Source of the DNA: Ciona intestinalis
Lineage: Eukaryota > Chordata > Ascidiacea > Phlebobranchia > Cionidae
Assembly (NCBI RefSeq): GCF_000224145.3
Contig: NC_020173.2
Span: 3,449,620 to 3,513,619, forward strand
Length of the DNA: 64,000 nucleotides
Reading direction: 5' to 3'
The position numbers were made by a program, and so were the translations under genes. The notes beneath the pieces were generated by a model that was given only the letters and a program-made list of their open reading frames with translations, ran no database searches and had not been told where the DNA came from. Positions 34,510-46,851 of the stretch are shown in pieces. Within the stretch, counting starts at the first letter, position 1. Every line of letters starts with the position of its first letter.

Positions 34510-36480
34510 TTAATAAAACGCCTGCAATCCAGTGATGGCCTTTCCAAGTATTAAAGCATGAATATCATGAGTACCTGAAATAAAAACTTTCAGGTAAAAC
34601 TCTATTAAAAAAAATAGATAACGATTGAATCTTTTGAAGCAACGGAGAGAATGCCATATTGTTACCTTCATATGTATTTACAGATTCCAAATTCATAACA
34701 TGTCGTATAATATGGTATTCATCTGATATGCCATTTCCACCAAGTGTATCTCTCATATTTCTCACAATTTCCAACGCCTTTCCACATGAATTTCTCTTTA
34801 CAAGGGAAATCATTTCAGGGGCAGCCCTACAAAAAGTAGATCAGTTGAACAGCACGGCAAACAGTTAACGATTAAGTCGCATTTACTAACTTTCCTTCAT
34901 CAATGAGCCTGCCGACTCGAATGCACGACTGCAGGCCGATGGATATTTCTGTGAGGGCATCAGCAAATTTCTTTTGGATAAGTTGATTTTGTGCAAGTGG
35001 TCTTTTAAACTGGACTCTATCTAGTGTGTACTGACGTGCAGCATGAAGGCAAAACTCTGCAGCTCCAAGTGCACCCCAGGAAATTCCATACCGCGCGCTG
35101 TTTAGGCACCCAAAAGGTCCCTAAAATTAGTACCACAAATAAAAGCATTAGACTAACTTTTGCAAATCAGGTGTCACAAAACTACCTTTAATCCTTCAAC
35201 ATCAGGAAACATATTTTCCGCAGGTACAGCAACATCTTCCATAACAATTTGACCTGTGATGGATGCCCGAAGTGAGAATTTTCCTTCAATTTTTGGTGTT
35301 GAAAGTCCTTTCATTCCCCTTTCCAAAATAAAACCACGTACAGTTTCTTTTCCATTCCCTTCTTTGGCACATTTAGCCCACACAACAAAAACATCAGCAA
35401 TTGGTGAATTGGTAATCCTGCAAACATAAAAAGCTAACTACCCAACGTTTTAGGCCTTTGGTATTTTGTTTACCAAGATTTAGCCCCGTTTAAAATGTAG
35501 GCTCCAGTGCCACTGTCATATTTAGCCTTAGTTTCCATGCTTCCGGGATCACTTCCATGATTTGGTTCAGTAAGTCCAAAAGAACCGATCAGTTTTCCTT
35601 GAGCTGTTAACATAGGAAAAAAAATATTATCAACCAAAAACTAAACACATTCGGCACTAGAGTGAACCTAGTTTTGGAAGATATTTTTCCTTTTGTTCCT
35701 CTGTTCCATATGCATTTATCGGGTGCATTACTAATGATGATTGAACGCTCATACCGGATCTGTAACCACTGTCCACCCTTTCACATTCCCTGAGAAATAC
35801 CAAAGTTCACATTATACATTATCAAACATTCATGCACATAAACATATACCTGGCTAGTAAACCATACGCAACATAAGATGCTCCTGCACACCCATAACCT
35901 TTTATTGTTGCTCCTAATATTCCCAACTCCCCCATCTCGTACATAATATCTCTATCAAATACTGCGACAAAAACAAGCTGTTTAAACAATTGCAACAAAT
36001 CAAAAAATACATTTTGATTTTGCTTGCCTTCATTTCTGTTGCTAAGCAAAATTCTTGGCATCAGTTTTTCATCGCAATAATTTCTGAATTGATCTCTTAT
36101 CATAATCTCATCTGCAGTTAGCATGTCTTCAAGATTAAAGGCATCCTCCCAGTTAAACTTTGTTGACCCCACACCTGACATATGTCTGCAAACATTGTCT
36201 AAAAGAAAACATTGGTCAGTTGCATAAAATAATTCAGTAATACAATTTCAGTTTAACAGAAAATGTTATGGCAATATAACACCATTGTGTTCAAAAATCT
36301 ATTACCTTTTAATAATTTTAATTCTTGTGCATGTCTTTTATAAATGTGTTGAAAAACTCTTGAAGATTTTCGGGCTGTTATGCAAAACATTCTGTTTACT
36401 ATCCTATGAAAACACTCCGAATCAAACCGAACGTACGCAACCGTTGTTAAATGTGTCACAGCCACAAGACGAGCCGACAA
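34510..36480 (-). CDS. GCDH: Glutaryl-CoA dehydrogenase
   Basis: A mitochondrial flavoprotein of lysine and tryptophan breakdown; it oxidises and decarboxylates glutaryl-CoA to crotonyl-CoA. Nine exons join in phase: 36480-36306, 36198-36028, 35961-35850, 35789-35668, 35603-35474, 35417-35186, 35120-34891, 34826-34666 and 34574-34510, giving up to 465 residues (human 438). Key matches are [62 protein letters not shown] and [15 protein letters not shown]. The catalytic glutamate is about residue 444 in [12 protein letters not shown]. The true start may be the internal Met that opens [20 protein letters not shown], a good import signal, rather than the first ATG. Intron 2 has a GC donor (GAAG|GCAAGC), required by phase and by the match to the human NEVF.R segment. 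Confidence 0.95.
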
Positions 36481-36817
36481 CTTCGATTAGAAGAAGGGGA
36501 ATTGTTTTGAAAGGACGTCACCACTCGGACCGATTCGTGTCGAGCATTGGTGTTCACGTCGATTATGCAACATGCGCGCATGTCAACAGTTCATTTATGC
36601 GAAATATGACGCAAAGTTACGTGTAGTTTACTTTAACCCGCTAGGTATAGGGCAGTTTATATTGTGTAGCTAGCTATAATATGTGACTGAAGTACAGTTG
36701 ATTACGTACCTATTTTTTAACGAAGCCAGATTTTAATGACTTTTACAGATCGACTGTGCAGCAACGGTTACTGTTACTTCTGCACTCGTTTGGTATTTGG
36801 TTCTGCGCTAGTTTTAA
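36481..36817. promoter_or_regulatory. Divergent promoter, GCDH / DNAJC4-like
   Basis: Only 337 bp separate the start codons of two mitochondria-related genes on opposite strands, so their promoters must be adjacent or shared. No specific binding site is assigned. Confidence 0.45.
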
Positions 36818-37693
36818 ATGCATCAAATACCCGGTTTAGGTTTGTGCGTGAAGATACTATGCCATTGCAAAAGAACAACAGTGCTGCAGCTTCAAAGAAG
36901 TCTTTGTACATTGTGCAAACGTGGAAGTCATACCCATATTGCATTCCGAAAGTTCCGTCCAAACAAAAGTTATTATGAAATGCTGGGAATCAAACAAAAC
37001 TCTTCAACTGCCGAAATAAAAAGTGCGTATTATGAACAGTCTATGAAACTTCATCCCGATAAATCTTTAGGAAAAAGTGAAACCGAAGCAGATTTTGTTC
37101 AGGTTAAACTTGCGTATGAAACTTTGTCAAACAGTAGTTTACGAGTAAAATATGACTCTTATTTGGCATCAGTTCAGAGGTCAACACACTCTTTTCAAGA
37201 ATGGATGGCAGCTGGAATGCATCACACAGTTACTTATAATCATACAACAAAGCAGTACAAAACACCACACATGTCTAATATGCATCAAGGCAAAGAGGAT
37301 GAATGGTCAGATTTCACTTACAAAGATGCCTTGCTTTTTCTTGGAAGCTTTTCAGTTCTTGTATTAATTTTCTTAAATGAAAGGAAAAAACCAACAGGGA
37401 GCAACCCATTCCGCTCCCCAATACAACGCCATACATACACTCTAAATAAGGAGCCAATTCACTTCAGCAAAAAGCAAAACCAGGAAGCTGCAAATGTTAA
37501 AAATCAGATACAACAAGTGGATAATGTTCAACACAAGGAAAAACGAAGGAAGAGCCAGGATACATTTATTAACATCGAAACAACCGGCGAAGTTACTTCT
37601 AAAGATATTCAAGATCTTAAAAAGAAACTTTCCTTTGATCCAGTTAATATTAATAATGAACATGGTTATAAGAGTTGGACATCTACCAAATAG
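36818..37693 (+). CDS. DNAJC4: Membrane-anchored J-domain protein, DNAJC4-like
   Basis: A predicted Hsp70 co-chaperone. The single exon gives 291 residues. A basic, cysteine-containing N-terminus precedes the J domain at about residues 51-117 (SYYEMLGIKQ...KYDSYL) with the essential HPD at 79-81. One hydrophobic segment at about 171-187 (ALLFLGSFSVLVLIFLN) is likely membrane-spanning, as in vertebrate DNAJC4, which has the same order of parts. The tail is charged and rich in Lys and Gln. DNAJC30 and other small J proteins are alternatives, so the symbol is tentative although the J-protein call is firm. The 3' UTR contains a 35-bp tandem duplication. Confidence 0.85.
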   Translation: MHQIPGLGLCVKILCHCKRTTVLQLQRSLCTLCKRGSHTHIAFRKFRPNKSYYEMLGIKQNSSTAEIKSAYYEQSMKLHPDKSLGKSETEADFVQVKLAYETLSNSSLRVKYDSYLASVQRSTHSFQEWMAAGMHHTVTYNHTTKQYKTPHMSNMHQGKEDEWSDFTYKDALLFLGSFSVLVLIFLNERKKPTGSNPFRSPIQRHTYTLNKEPIHFSKKQNQEAANVKNQIQQVDNVQHKEKRRKSQDTFINIETTGEVTSKDIQDLKKKLSFDPVNINNEHGYKSWTSTK

Positions 37694-37856
37694 TCTGTTG
37701 CTAACTTAAACTATACTCTTGCACTTTTGGGTAGACTTGCAGGATACGTTACATAGAAATTTTCATTTGATCCAGAAAACAACAACCACAAAATATTAAA
37801 TTCTGCCTGCAACTGTTTAGATTCTCTTGCATGTTTTGTGCTTAATTTATTTGTTA

Positions 37857-37926
37857 CAGTTTTGTAGTCACTGTGATTTCATTTAAAAATGCAGTTTTGT
37901 AGTCACTGTGATTTCATTTAAAAATG
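37857..37926. repeat. 35-bp tandem duplication
   Basis: Two exact copies of a 35-bp unit, 37857-37891 and 37892-37926, each beginning CAGTTTTGTAGTCACTGTGA. It lies in the 3' region of the DNAJC4-like gene. Confidence 0.95.
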
Positions 37927-38058
37927 CATTCGAATAAGCTACTTTTTAAGACAAGCTATCTTCTGCTCTGATGAAAAAAAAGCATTGAAGAGTTTTTATT
38001 TATTTAAATTAATATGAAAATGGAACCAATCCAACTATTGAACCAATCAGGAATTTGT

Positions 38059-39072
38059 CTATTTTAACTGCTTGAATAAGGTTTGGGAAACCTGAAAATA
38101 AGAAAACAATTGATAGAAAGTTAAAACCATATCTACAAAGCTTAGAAGTACACCCACAACTTGTTTAAATCATTCACTTAGTTGCAGATTCCTGTGTAGT
38201 TAAGACACAAAAACCGATTTTATATAATTTAAAAAAGATATAAATAATACCAAAACAGTCACTTACACATTTGTCAGAGCAATGTAGAAAATCAAAAAGT
38301 TCCTGGGTACAATGCTCCTCAGTGTTTGACCTGCTAGAAACCCTTTCAGTGCACACATCCAGTTCTTCTCGGTAGTTTTTACAGGCAGGTGCTCCACCGC
38401 ATGTCTCTCTTACAGCATCCATAGGATCCTAATAAAAAGGTGTTTCAGAAAATGCAAGAAACTTAATTTTTGCTTAATTTATGCCATTTTTTATTTTTAC
38501 AATTTTTTTGTTAAATAATTTTGTGCGTGGATTCATGAAGATTTTTTCACTAGTTTCCTAAGGTTTACCCTAATAGTATTGATAACAGGTGACCAGTAAG
38601 CAGAATTCTTCTGAAATGAGCAAAATTCTGCATTGTTTATTGCTTATTTTAGTCCTCCTTTTTTTCTTGTATGTACAAAATACTTTTAACTATTAAGAAT
38701 ACAAACCACTAAGTCTTCTTCATCCTCTTCATCATCATCATCGTCGTCATCTTCCTCCTCTTCAGCTTCTTCTTCCTCCTGAAACATTTTATTTGTAAGT
38801 GTGCACGAGATATGGAATTGGTGGGTCATGCATTTTGTAACTACTGTAAGTGCCCTATCACGCAAAGAGAAAATAAGTGGCAATAGAAATGTTAACATTA
38901 CCTTAATTTACAATATACGAAGAGCAGTTACATCTAAAAAGATTAGCCATTACACTGCTGTCGGCAGTTATAGTATAACCTTTTTTACTTGTTTAGGCTG
39001 TCTATTTTTTATAATAACACGTACCTCCTCTGGTTCTTCTCCGTAGAGCATGTTCTTTTCTTCGATCGTCAT
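38059..39072 (-). CDS. UQCRH: Complex III hinge protein UQCRH
   Basis: The acidic hinge subunit of cytochrome bc1, bridging cytochromes c1 and c on the intermembrane side. Four exons, all phase 0: 39072-39025, 38778-38707, 38428-38267 and 38091-38059, giving 104 residues (human 91). The start MTIEEKNMLYGEEPEE is followed by a run of Glu/Asp in exon 2, then the conserved DPMDAVRETC and LDVCTERVSSRSNTEEHCTQ then ELFDFLHCSDKC, which hold the paired cysteines, and the short C-terminus VSQTLFKQLK (human VAHKLFNNLK). The acidic run is longer than in human. A minus-strand AATAAA lies at 37995-38000, about 60 bp past the stop, converging on the DNAJC4-like gene. Confidence 0.96.
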
Positions 39073-39741
39073 TTGTATTTACAACAGTACGATCTGAACA
39101 ACAAAAAAAGCAAAATACGATGACCTTATGCAAACTGTGAAAGCTTTAACGGAAGGTTAAGAACAGCATTGGAAAACTGATTTCGTGGTTGATTGAGTAC
39201 GGAATAGAAATCTTAACTATAAAAGAGCCGTTTACTGCGAGCCGAAATTCATGCTTAAAATAGCATTTAAATCTTACGATTATAGTTGAATTTGCGTTTT
39301 TTTAACCTTATTTTTATACTGTGATTTACATTGTTAAATGTAAACCGTTAATTCAATACTAAAAAGTCGTATTAATAAAATGGAAAAATACACAATTGCA
39401 GATAAAATACACAAGTCATAGTTAAGATTCAAACTGACTAGTTTAATTTACAGCTAATTTTTTTAATCGGTGAAAGTTTTTGTAAAAGTTTGAGGTTGAA
39501 GAAATAGTTTTCTGACCTTTCTAACTTGATGTCGCTGACGAGCATTAAGAGCATGTTACGAGCGAGCTACGGGGTTGGTAACGTGATATTGTGCTGTTTG
39601 GAATCATCAAAAGTTTCATTGAGTTGAACCATGAAAACAAATATTGTATTCGTACACTAACAATTATATTGTGGTACATTTTTGTATGTTCAAGCGACTT
39701 TTTTGTTTATTCAATAATCCATATACAAACACTGTTCAAAG

Positions 39742-39939
39742 AGTACTGTGGGGGAAGATGGGACAACTTTATCACATAATATCCAAATATCCTGATTATG
39801 TTTTAAACATTTAACAATGGTCTATGGAATTGGTGAGAATACAGATTTATAACTCCTTGAATGTTTATTGTTTACTACTAAATGGGACGAAAAAATAAAA
39901 TGAATGGTGCCCCACCTTTCCCCACACTACCATATATAA
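39742..39939 (+). mobile_element. MITE copy (family A)
   Basis: It begins AGTACTGTGGGGGAAGATGG and ends CCTTTCCCCACACTACCATA, with interior ATATCCTGATTATG and AAATGGGACGAAAAA. It is about 198 bp and lies in the gene-poor stretch upstream of UQCRH. Confidence 0.8.
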
Positions 39940-40498
39940 ATTGTATAATGTGAAGACTCGTTTATTTAAGCGGGGTTGTCGTTTATTAACTCGCAATAAA
40001 ACTATGTCCCAGCAAAGCATTTACATAGCTGTGATTCAGCACTTCTCAAATTAGCTAACGATTGCCACAGTAAGGGGCTTGTTCAGAGAAAAACCCTTTT
40101 AGTCATCAAGCTGTTGTTTGTCTAAAAACAAGCGTGTCGTTTATGGCGCCGTGTACACCAGTAAACGTATAACAAGGTGACCTTTCGGGTCATATACAAC
40201 ACCTGTATTTTGTCTCAGTGGACTACCAAGGGAAAGTGAAACGATCAAACAATAGAATCATCATTTGTGTTGGGTTGTCTGAAAGATGGGCACGGATTTA
40301 ATTTCTTTTACAATTCGATAGCAGCAATCTGTTGGTGACATACGAGAACACCATGTTTATAATATTGATTGGGCCGGCTGTTTATAGCTATCCAGCTTCG
40401 AAATGGAAATAAATTTGGTAAACATTAACGTTTTAAATTGTCCCCACGAAAAAAGCTATTGTAATATAGTAGCCTAACGTTTTATCTTGGCTTTGCAG

Positions 40499-40641
40499 CG
40501 CTTGACCGCTGACCCTGTTCCAAACGAATTATTTGGTTTTAAATCAAACCTACATGCTTGGCTGGTCATCTTCGGCCCAGCTGTTATCGATTTAGTAGAC
40601 GGTCTGGAGCTGCCAATTAAAGTACGGTTTCCAAGCACTTC
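40499..40641 (+). CDS. Possible orphan exon
   Basis: A 47-codon open segment is framed by a strong acceptor (CTTTGCAG|CGC) and a strong donor (ACTTC|GTAAGTG). The peptide is non-repetitive with a hydrophobic centre (HAWLVIFGPAVIDLV). I found no partner exons by eye and recognise no family. The opposite strand is also open for 63 codons. It may be a cryptic exon or chance. Confidence 0.2.
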
Positions 40642-43600
40642 GTAAGTGTTGTCCCACGGCTTCACTAATTATTGGTTGGCGTGTTGCTTCGTTACCAGTT
40701 ACCATGACCACGCACTACACGCGTAAGCAAAACGTTTTTTAAATCGCGGTGTTGTTGCGTGGTTTAATATGTTACTATAAACACTTGGTTGCTCTTCTCC
40801 GCATTTAAAACTACGTCACACGCTGCGTGTTGAATCATAGTTAACTTACGGTTCGGGAGTGAGTCCATGACGCAGACACATACACACACAGTTGCCAAAT
40901 ATGGCAAACGGATAGTTTAAAAACGCAAGAAAAGCAACCGCTTAACCTTGGTGACCGGGGTTGCCCGGATAAGCTCAAAATAACGTTAGGGGGTTGACGT
41001 ATACCGCCATAAAACGTCCAAATAAAAAGTTAATTTGATAACATATTGCGAATTCTATTGACGTGTGGTTTAGAGCCTGTGGGAAAGGCAACTTTGCACT
41101 TTCCCGGCTTTTAGCGATACTCAAGTGCGTTTTTAAGGCGGACAAAAGCTCCTGTGAACCCGAAACGTGCCTCTTCAATTATAATGTACGCAGACAGATA
41201 ATAACACAGTAAGATTACGACCATCTCACGATTGTCCCCCTCTCGCTCGCGAACTTTAATAATCGACGGGATTTCCTTAGCTGTCGACACTGTCCGCTTT
41301 CGACACGATAATCTCAAGTACACGGTACAATGCGAAACAATGGTAAGAAATGGGGAGGCCGTCTGAGCTGGAAATCGTGTGTGTCTAGTTCATCGCCGAT
41401 ACAGGATTTCCGGCTGACGACCGAACTAAGAGGCCTGGAATAACTTCGTACAAGGCGTTTTTGTTGGATGTTTTGACCTCTTTTACGACCCGAGCTTTGA
41501 AACTGGGTCGCATCCAACACATTTCTTTCAGTGATGTTTTGAGCTGCTTGAGAAGTAAATGGAAACTTCGGGCGTTAACAGTTAACACCCGGAGGCGATT
41601 CGTGCTTCACACTTGACGGGTTGCGTATTTGCCTCGTCTAATTAACAGCGGATGTATTTGTTGATTTTGAAACCCTCCAGACGTATTTAATGCTGTACTT
41701 TACGAGCCATGGTACACAGTTAACGTTGTGTAACATTTACATAATCATTGTTGTGACGATGTTAAAGCGTCGGCCATTGAGCGCTGTAACAACGATGTAA
41801 ATTGTTCATGTACCTTTGTGTTTATATCGCAACGAAAATAAGCCACAACCGAGATACCCAATGCCACAGGACCGCTGCGCGTTATCGATTTTGAACAAAA
41901 GGCACAGATGAGCGACCGCGTTCCAGTGGACTCGCAGTGCGACGCTTTACTTGTTGGAATTTCTTTGTCTTACAGAGCGGCTTCATACTTTCGCTTTGTT
42001 CCAAGTCGTCTTGGGCGCTGTACTGCTATACGAGTGCCCGTGGTATCCAAGAACACGCGACATATAGATAAGCGCAAAACGGACGCGGTCTCACAACACA
42101 ACCGACATTTAATGATTTAATTCACAAGATGACGCAACATGTTTGCGGCTTCCACTCGTATGACTCAACTGTTGTGGTTTATTGCGCCATGCACCACGTG
42201 TTGTCAACAGACATATATGTTGTCATAAGCAAAATTGAGTGGGATTTTAAAGCGTCTGCTTATACAAGGTGGGCGAGCAACTGCGTCACATCTACGTGTC
42301 TGTAGGGTCGAACGTCACTAGTTATTGATTCGTAGTCGCGTGGCCGTAAATCGGTACCCAACCCAACTGTTCGGTTTCTTTTGATCCTACAGTAAACCTC
42401 CTGCGAATTAATTTCAGCCCATCAAACGTCTGTTGGCTGTCATCACTGCGCATTTGATAAAACACTGGGCTGCTATGTTGTTGTTGGTCGTTGCGTCAGC
42501 CATGTAGCCATTGTAAACGGTATAATGAAAACTTGCGAGAACTATGATTGTTTAGAAGCGCTGCCGAGGCACTTAGAAGTTATAAAAAGCGTTGATGTGA
42601 GTTTGACGTCGGCTACGACTGTGCAAAGTGACATCGGCGCGAACACGGCCACTTAAACAGCTTTGAAAACGGCTTTTTAAGTGCTGTAAAGAGCATGCGG
42701 CTGCGGCATAACGAGCGGCTGCAGAGTCGATTTTATTGCAGCGACATTGTGGTAGGCTGTGGGCAACTGTCATGTCACGAAGCATTTCCGGATTGCAGTG
42801 TAATGGGGGTACACATAACCGTTGCGTTCGCACGAAACAGCGTGTGACCTTTGCAAGAAACGTTATAATAACACAGCAGTCTGTTCGATGGCATGCAGAG
42901 TTTAATGAATAAAAATCACGAAGATCACAATTTACACAAAAAACATGAATGACGAAAAGAGAACGGGAAATTAAAGTTGAAAACGAACGTCATATTTCTG
43001 TCACTTGTTATACTGTTGAGTGGTGCTCGCCGCCGTTTTCGTGTTCTACTGCGAACAATTAAAGCTCGACCCGGGGGTTATCATGTAAGGGTAATATAAG
43101 AAGAGGCCATACCAAAGCAATGTTCAAAGCGGCAATGCTAATTGAAGCCAGCTTTACTTAATTTGATGCGGCGGTAACAGGAGGCCACAGCGTTGTATGT
43201 CGTATGATTAATACGCTTGTGCAATCCAATACACGAAACAACAAACATACTATGCTGTCGCTAAGAACATTGAAAATGCACTGGCACGGTTTTAAACGCA
43301 ATGTTATGAGAAGGCATTGAGACACGTACACATTTAGCCAACCTCCCACCACAAGCAGTTTTGTGTAAGGTCATAAAAGTACATATAAACTGGTGCCTTT
43401 GGTAAAGTTTAATTTTAATTAAATAACAATTAACGTTTCAATTATTCTAACCTGCACCATGGCTTACGTGTTGATTTGCGTGACTGTAAAACAAGAAATT
43501 AGCAGATACAAAAAAACAAGGAATAAACAAAGACGATGGGACAACAGTTCACATTTAAGAGTAATCGTGTACTACCACCAGCTTTATTTTCGCAAATTGT

Positions 43601-43822
43601 GAAATAACCGGGAAAGACGGCATGCAGAATTAATTTCGTTAAAAAGTACTCTGTGTTTCTTGAATTAAAAACCTTTGCTCGGTAAAGTGTGCAGCCATCA
43701 ATTCCTGATTTAGCTTAGCGTAGGGGCTTCTTTGATAATACAGCGTGGTATTTAAGATGAAAAACATGGTACATGACAGATGTAAGCATTTCACACGCAT
43801 ACCTCGGAACAAAAAGCAAGAG

Positions 43823-45009
43823 TTAGTAGTTGGTCGGTTTTGGGCGTGATTTCTCATGGTGGTGTGAGGCATGTTGCGTGGTGTGCTTTGTGGCACCTGT
43901 TGGGGTCACAGTGGATGAGGTGGCAGCAGCTGCTGCTTTTTGCTTCAGCATGGTCCAGTCGAAAATGTAATCATATTGGTGGTTCAGGGTTCGAAACAGA
44001 ATTCGGAAGAGCTGTGAAAATGGTATGCAGGTTAAAAAGTGATTCTTGAGTTTGTTTGAATAGGTAAACTCAGACTTGCCAACTAAAAGTAAGCTATTTA
44101 TATCTTACCTGTCGCAGGTACATGTAATCTGGTGCTTCTTCAAATCTCAGTCCTCGGCAGTAGTTAAGATACATAGCAAACTCAGCAGGGAAGCCTTTAC
44201 ACAGCACCTTTAATAGATTTAAAAATTTAAATTGATGTAATCCAACAGAACAAGCATATCTTAACTTATCCTACCTCGACTGGAGTTGACATTTTCTTTT
44301 CACTGATTCTCTCATACTTTTGCTTCTTGGTCGCAGCCTTTAGGCCTTGCCAAGGTAATGACGTGCGGTTGAAATACATGAGAACGTAGCCCAAGGACTC
44401 CATGTCATCTCGACGGCTCTGTTCGATACCGAGATGGGCATTGATAGATGCATAACGGGCTGTACCTGTGAGGTTTTTATCCTCTCGGTATGGAATATGT
44501 GCACGGGTGCGACTGTCTCTATATTTCTTGGCTAGACCGAAATCAATAAGGAACAACTTGTTGCAGTGGCGACCGATTCCCATCAGGAAGTTGTCGGGTT
44601 TAATGTCGCGGTGGATGAAGTTTTTGTTGTGAACGTACTCGATGCGGCTGATCATCTGGTCAGCCAACATGAGCACTGTCTTCATAGTGAAGCGGCGGGA
44701 GCAGAAGTTAAACAAGTCCTCCAAGCTTGGTCCGAGAAGATCCATCACAAGGACATTGTAATCCCGCTCTTGGCCGTACCACCGGATATGAGGGATACCC
44801 ACACCAGCTTGTAAGATCTTGTATACTTTGCTTTCATAGAGCAGCTGTGGGTGTCGGGCCTTCTGGGACTCCAATTTGACTGCGACCTCTTCTCCATTTG
44901 CTATGTTTATTCCGAGATATATGTCGCCAAAGGATCCACTTCCAATTTTCCGTACAAGCCGGTACTTTCCGCCAACGATGAACTCACCCTTTGTACTACC
45001 ACTTGACAT
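43823..45009 (-). CDS. CSNK1A1: Casein kinase 1 alpha
   Basis: A Ser/Thr kinase that, among other roles, primes beta-catenin in Wnt signalling. Three phase-0 exons, 45009-44275, 44207-44109 and 44011-43823, give 340 residues (human 337). Visible parts are the glycine loop GSGSFG (about 23-28), Lys45 in VAVKLES, the catalytic HRDIKPDN (133-140), DFG (156-158) and the CK1-specific SIN (188-190) in place of APE. The middle [20 protein letters not shown] and [20 protein letters not shown] are essentially those of vertebrate CK1 alpha. The C-terminal tail differs (rich in Ala, Thr and His) and ends NY-TAA. A minus-strand AATAAA lies at 43583-43588. Identification over CK1 delta/epsilon rests on the N-terminus [20 protein letters not shown] and the short tail. 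Confidence 0.96.
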
Positions 45010-46151
45010 TTTCTCTTTACTTTACCAAAACCAGATTAAATTGTGTCGAAATAATTTATCCAAACCCCTGCAAATTACAAAAAAACTGATTTCCTTGTTT
45101 CTTTTTTATTATCTTACAAACTTAGAAAAGTATTTCTATTGAATAATATTACAAAAATATACTCAAAAACAATAATTTAAACAACTAAGCTATAAGGGAA
45201 TTCTTTTAGATTATATGCAATATTACTGACATCAGTCTCTTTAATAATTAATGGCTACTCTGTGACGTCATACAGACTCCACAGTGACTTGTATATGAAC
45301 AGCAGCTAAAAAAAGCTTACACCAAAACCAAACTAGTGTGTTATTCTAGTTAATAAGAATTATACACTGTTCTATTTATACAAATCTTCTCCAAGAACAA
45401 CAGTTCAATAACTAAATATAAAACTAACAAAATATAAAATTATAGTTTCTAAAGCAAATTTATCTATAGATATAATAAAAGGTCTTTTTATATGAAAACT
45501 ATAGTTACCTGTAATATATTACAATTCATTCTAACTACACTTTTATTGGTTAGTACAATTGGTTTATTAACTTTAAGTAAACATTTAGAAATATATTTAG
45601 TCCTATTATAAAGGATCCCTTTCTCAGATACAGTAGTCCTATTCTCATTAACTATACAAAATCATTAATTTGTAACAGTTGTGTCTTGGTGAAATGAATT
45701 ACTACTTTAATAGAAAAATATGAAATAATTTAAGTAGAACAACCAACATTATAACAAAACACACAACTCCTTAATGTCTCATGACCTAAGTTGTCACATG
45801 ACCGGGTAATACCATAAATATTACCAATATAATTAACATATGTACATCTATTTGTCACAGTTAAAAGTGCGATGGTTGAGCTACAACACTACTCTTGCAA
45901 GTTACAACTTTATAAAATAGGTTTGTAATTTACTGATTTATAATGAAGGAAGTTCTTACCACGAATAATTCAAGCATATATTACACTAAAATCGACACCA
46001 AACTTACGAGTATTAAACCGAGCTAGGAATACTGTTACAAACTACCAAGTTCTACGGCAAAACTAGGTAAAAAAATCTCCAAAATATTAAAAAAATCGAC
46101 GTCCACAAAAACCCGTCGTGCCAGCCCAGCAGATTTCTTTTGTAGCCTCAG

Positions 46152-46166
46152 ACGTCATAAACGTCA
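46152..46166 (-). promoter_or_regulatory. Paired CRE half-sites upstream of CSNK1A1
   Basis: ACGTCA occurs at 46152-46157 and 46161-46166, nine bases apart, that is TGACGT twice on the minus (gene) strand. They lie about 1.1 kb upstream of the CK1 alpha ATG, where a first non-coding exon or promoter could be. Function is inferred only. Confidence 0.3.
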
Positions 46167-46851
46167 TTCTCTTCCGAAATCAATGGTGCGTGAAATCATT
46201 ACCCTGGAAACAAAGTACGATATTTTATGATTTTGAACCAGCAGGAAATTTTGTTTTATGATTATTTCCTTCTATTACTTCATCCTTTTACAAAGCACAC
46301 AAACGTTGTATTTTAAAACAAATTGAAGGGGACATTAGTTTTGGGATTCAGTAATGGAATAAATAGATAAACATTAAGTTTCCGGGAACTTAAAAAATTT
46401 TTTTTTTCGTGTATATGAAGCAGTTTTACACAAACCCAAAAATACATATTAATATATTTTACCTTTTACGTACTTTTTTGCACTTGCCATTCTGGTATAT
46501 ACGAATTGATTTGTTTTAAAAAAAGACGGCAAATCACATCCGCTAGGTTGCAACAGAGATTTGTCAAATTGAAGTAATAGCACAGGGCGAGGCGCATCTC
46601 TTTCAATCAAGTTAGCTTTACTTTGATTTACCCCAGGCATATTTTTAAGTTGCAAATAATTTTCTTTTACGTCGACGCTCGTAAAATTACGTATTACTCT
46701 AAATTATAGAAAACAATTTAACTCTGTTTAAGTGTGGGAATGATTACTGTTTGTTGAATGTAATTACATTACTCATCCCCTGTGACACATCAAACATAGC
46801 TTTAATACGTTCGCTAATTAGGTTCTATGCGGAGAATTCGTTATTTCTATA

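Larger units (their letters stand above)
39073..43822. other. Long gene-poor stretch, UQCRH to CSNK1A1
   Basis: About 4.7 kb with no confident gene. It contains the UQCRH promoter, a MITE (39742-39939), one possible exon on the plus strand (40499-40641) and the CK1 alpha 3' UTR with a minus-strand AATAAA at 43583-43588. The section 40700-43100 looks less AT-rich than the flanks but shows only short ORFs on both strands. Confidence 0.5.

Noticed and set aside
41314-42120. ORFs of 60-70 codons in the gene-poor stretch
   Set aside because: Short, on both strands, without splice signals or recognisable motifs.
46449-46655. 68-codon minus ORF ending at a GTAAAA donor-like site
   Set aside because: Possible first exon, but no partner exon was found before CSNK1A1 and no family is recognised.
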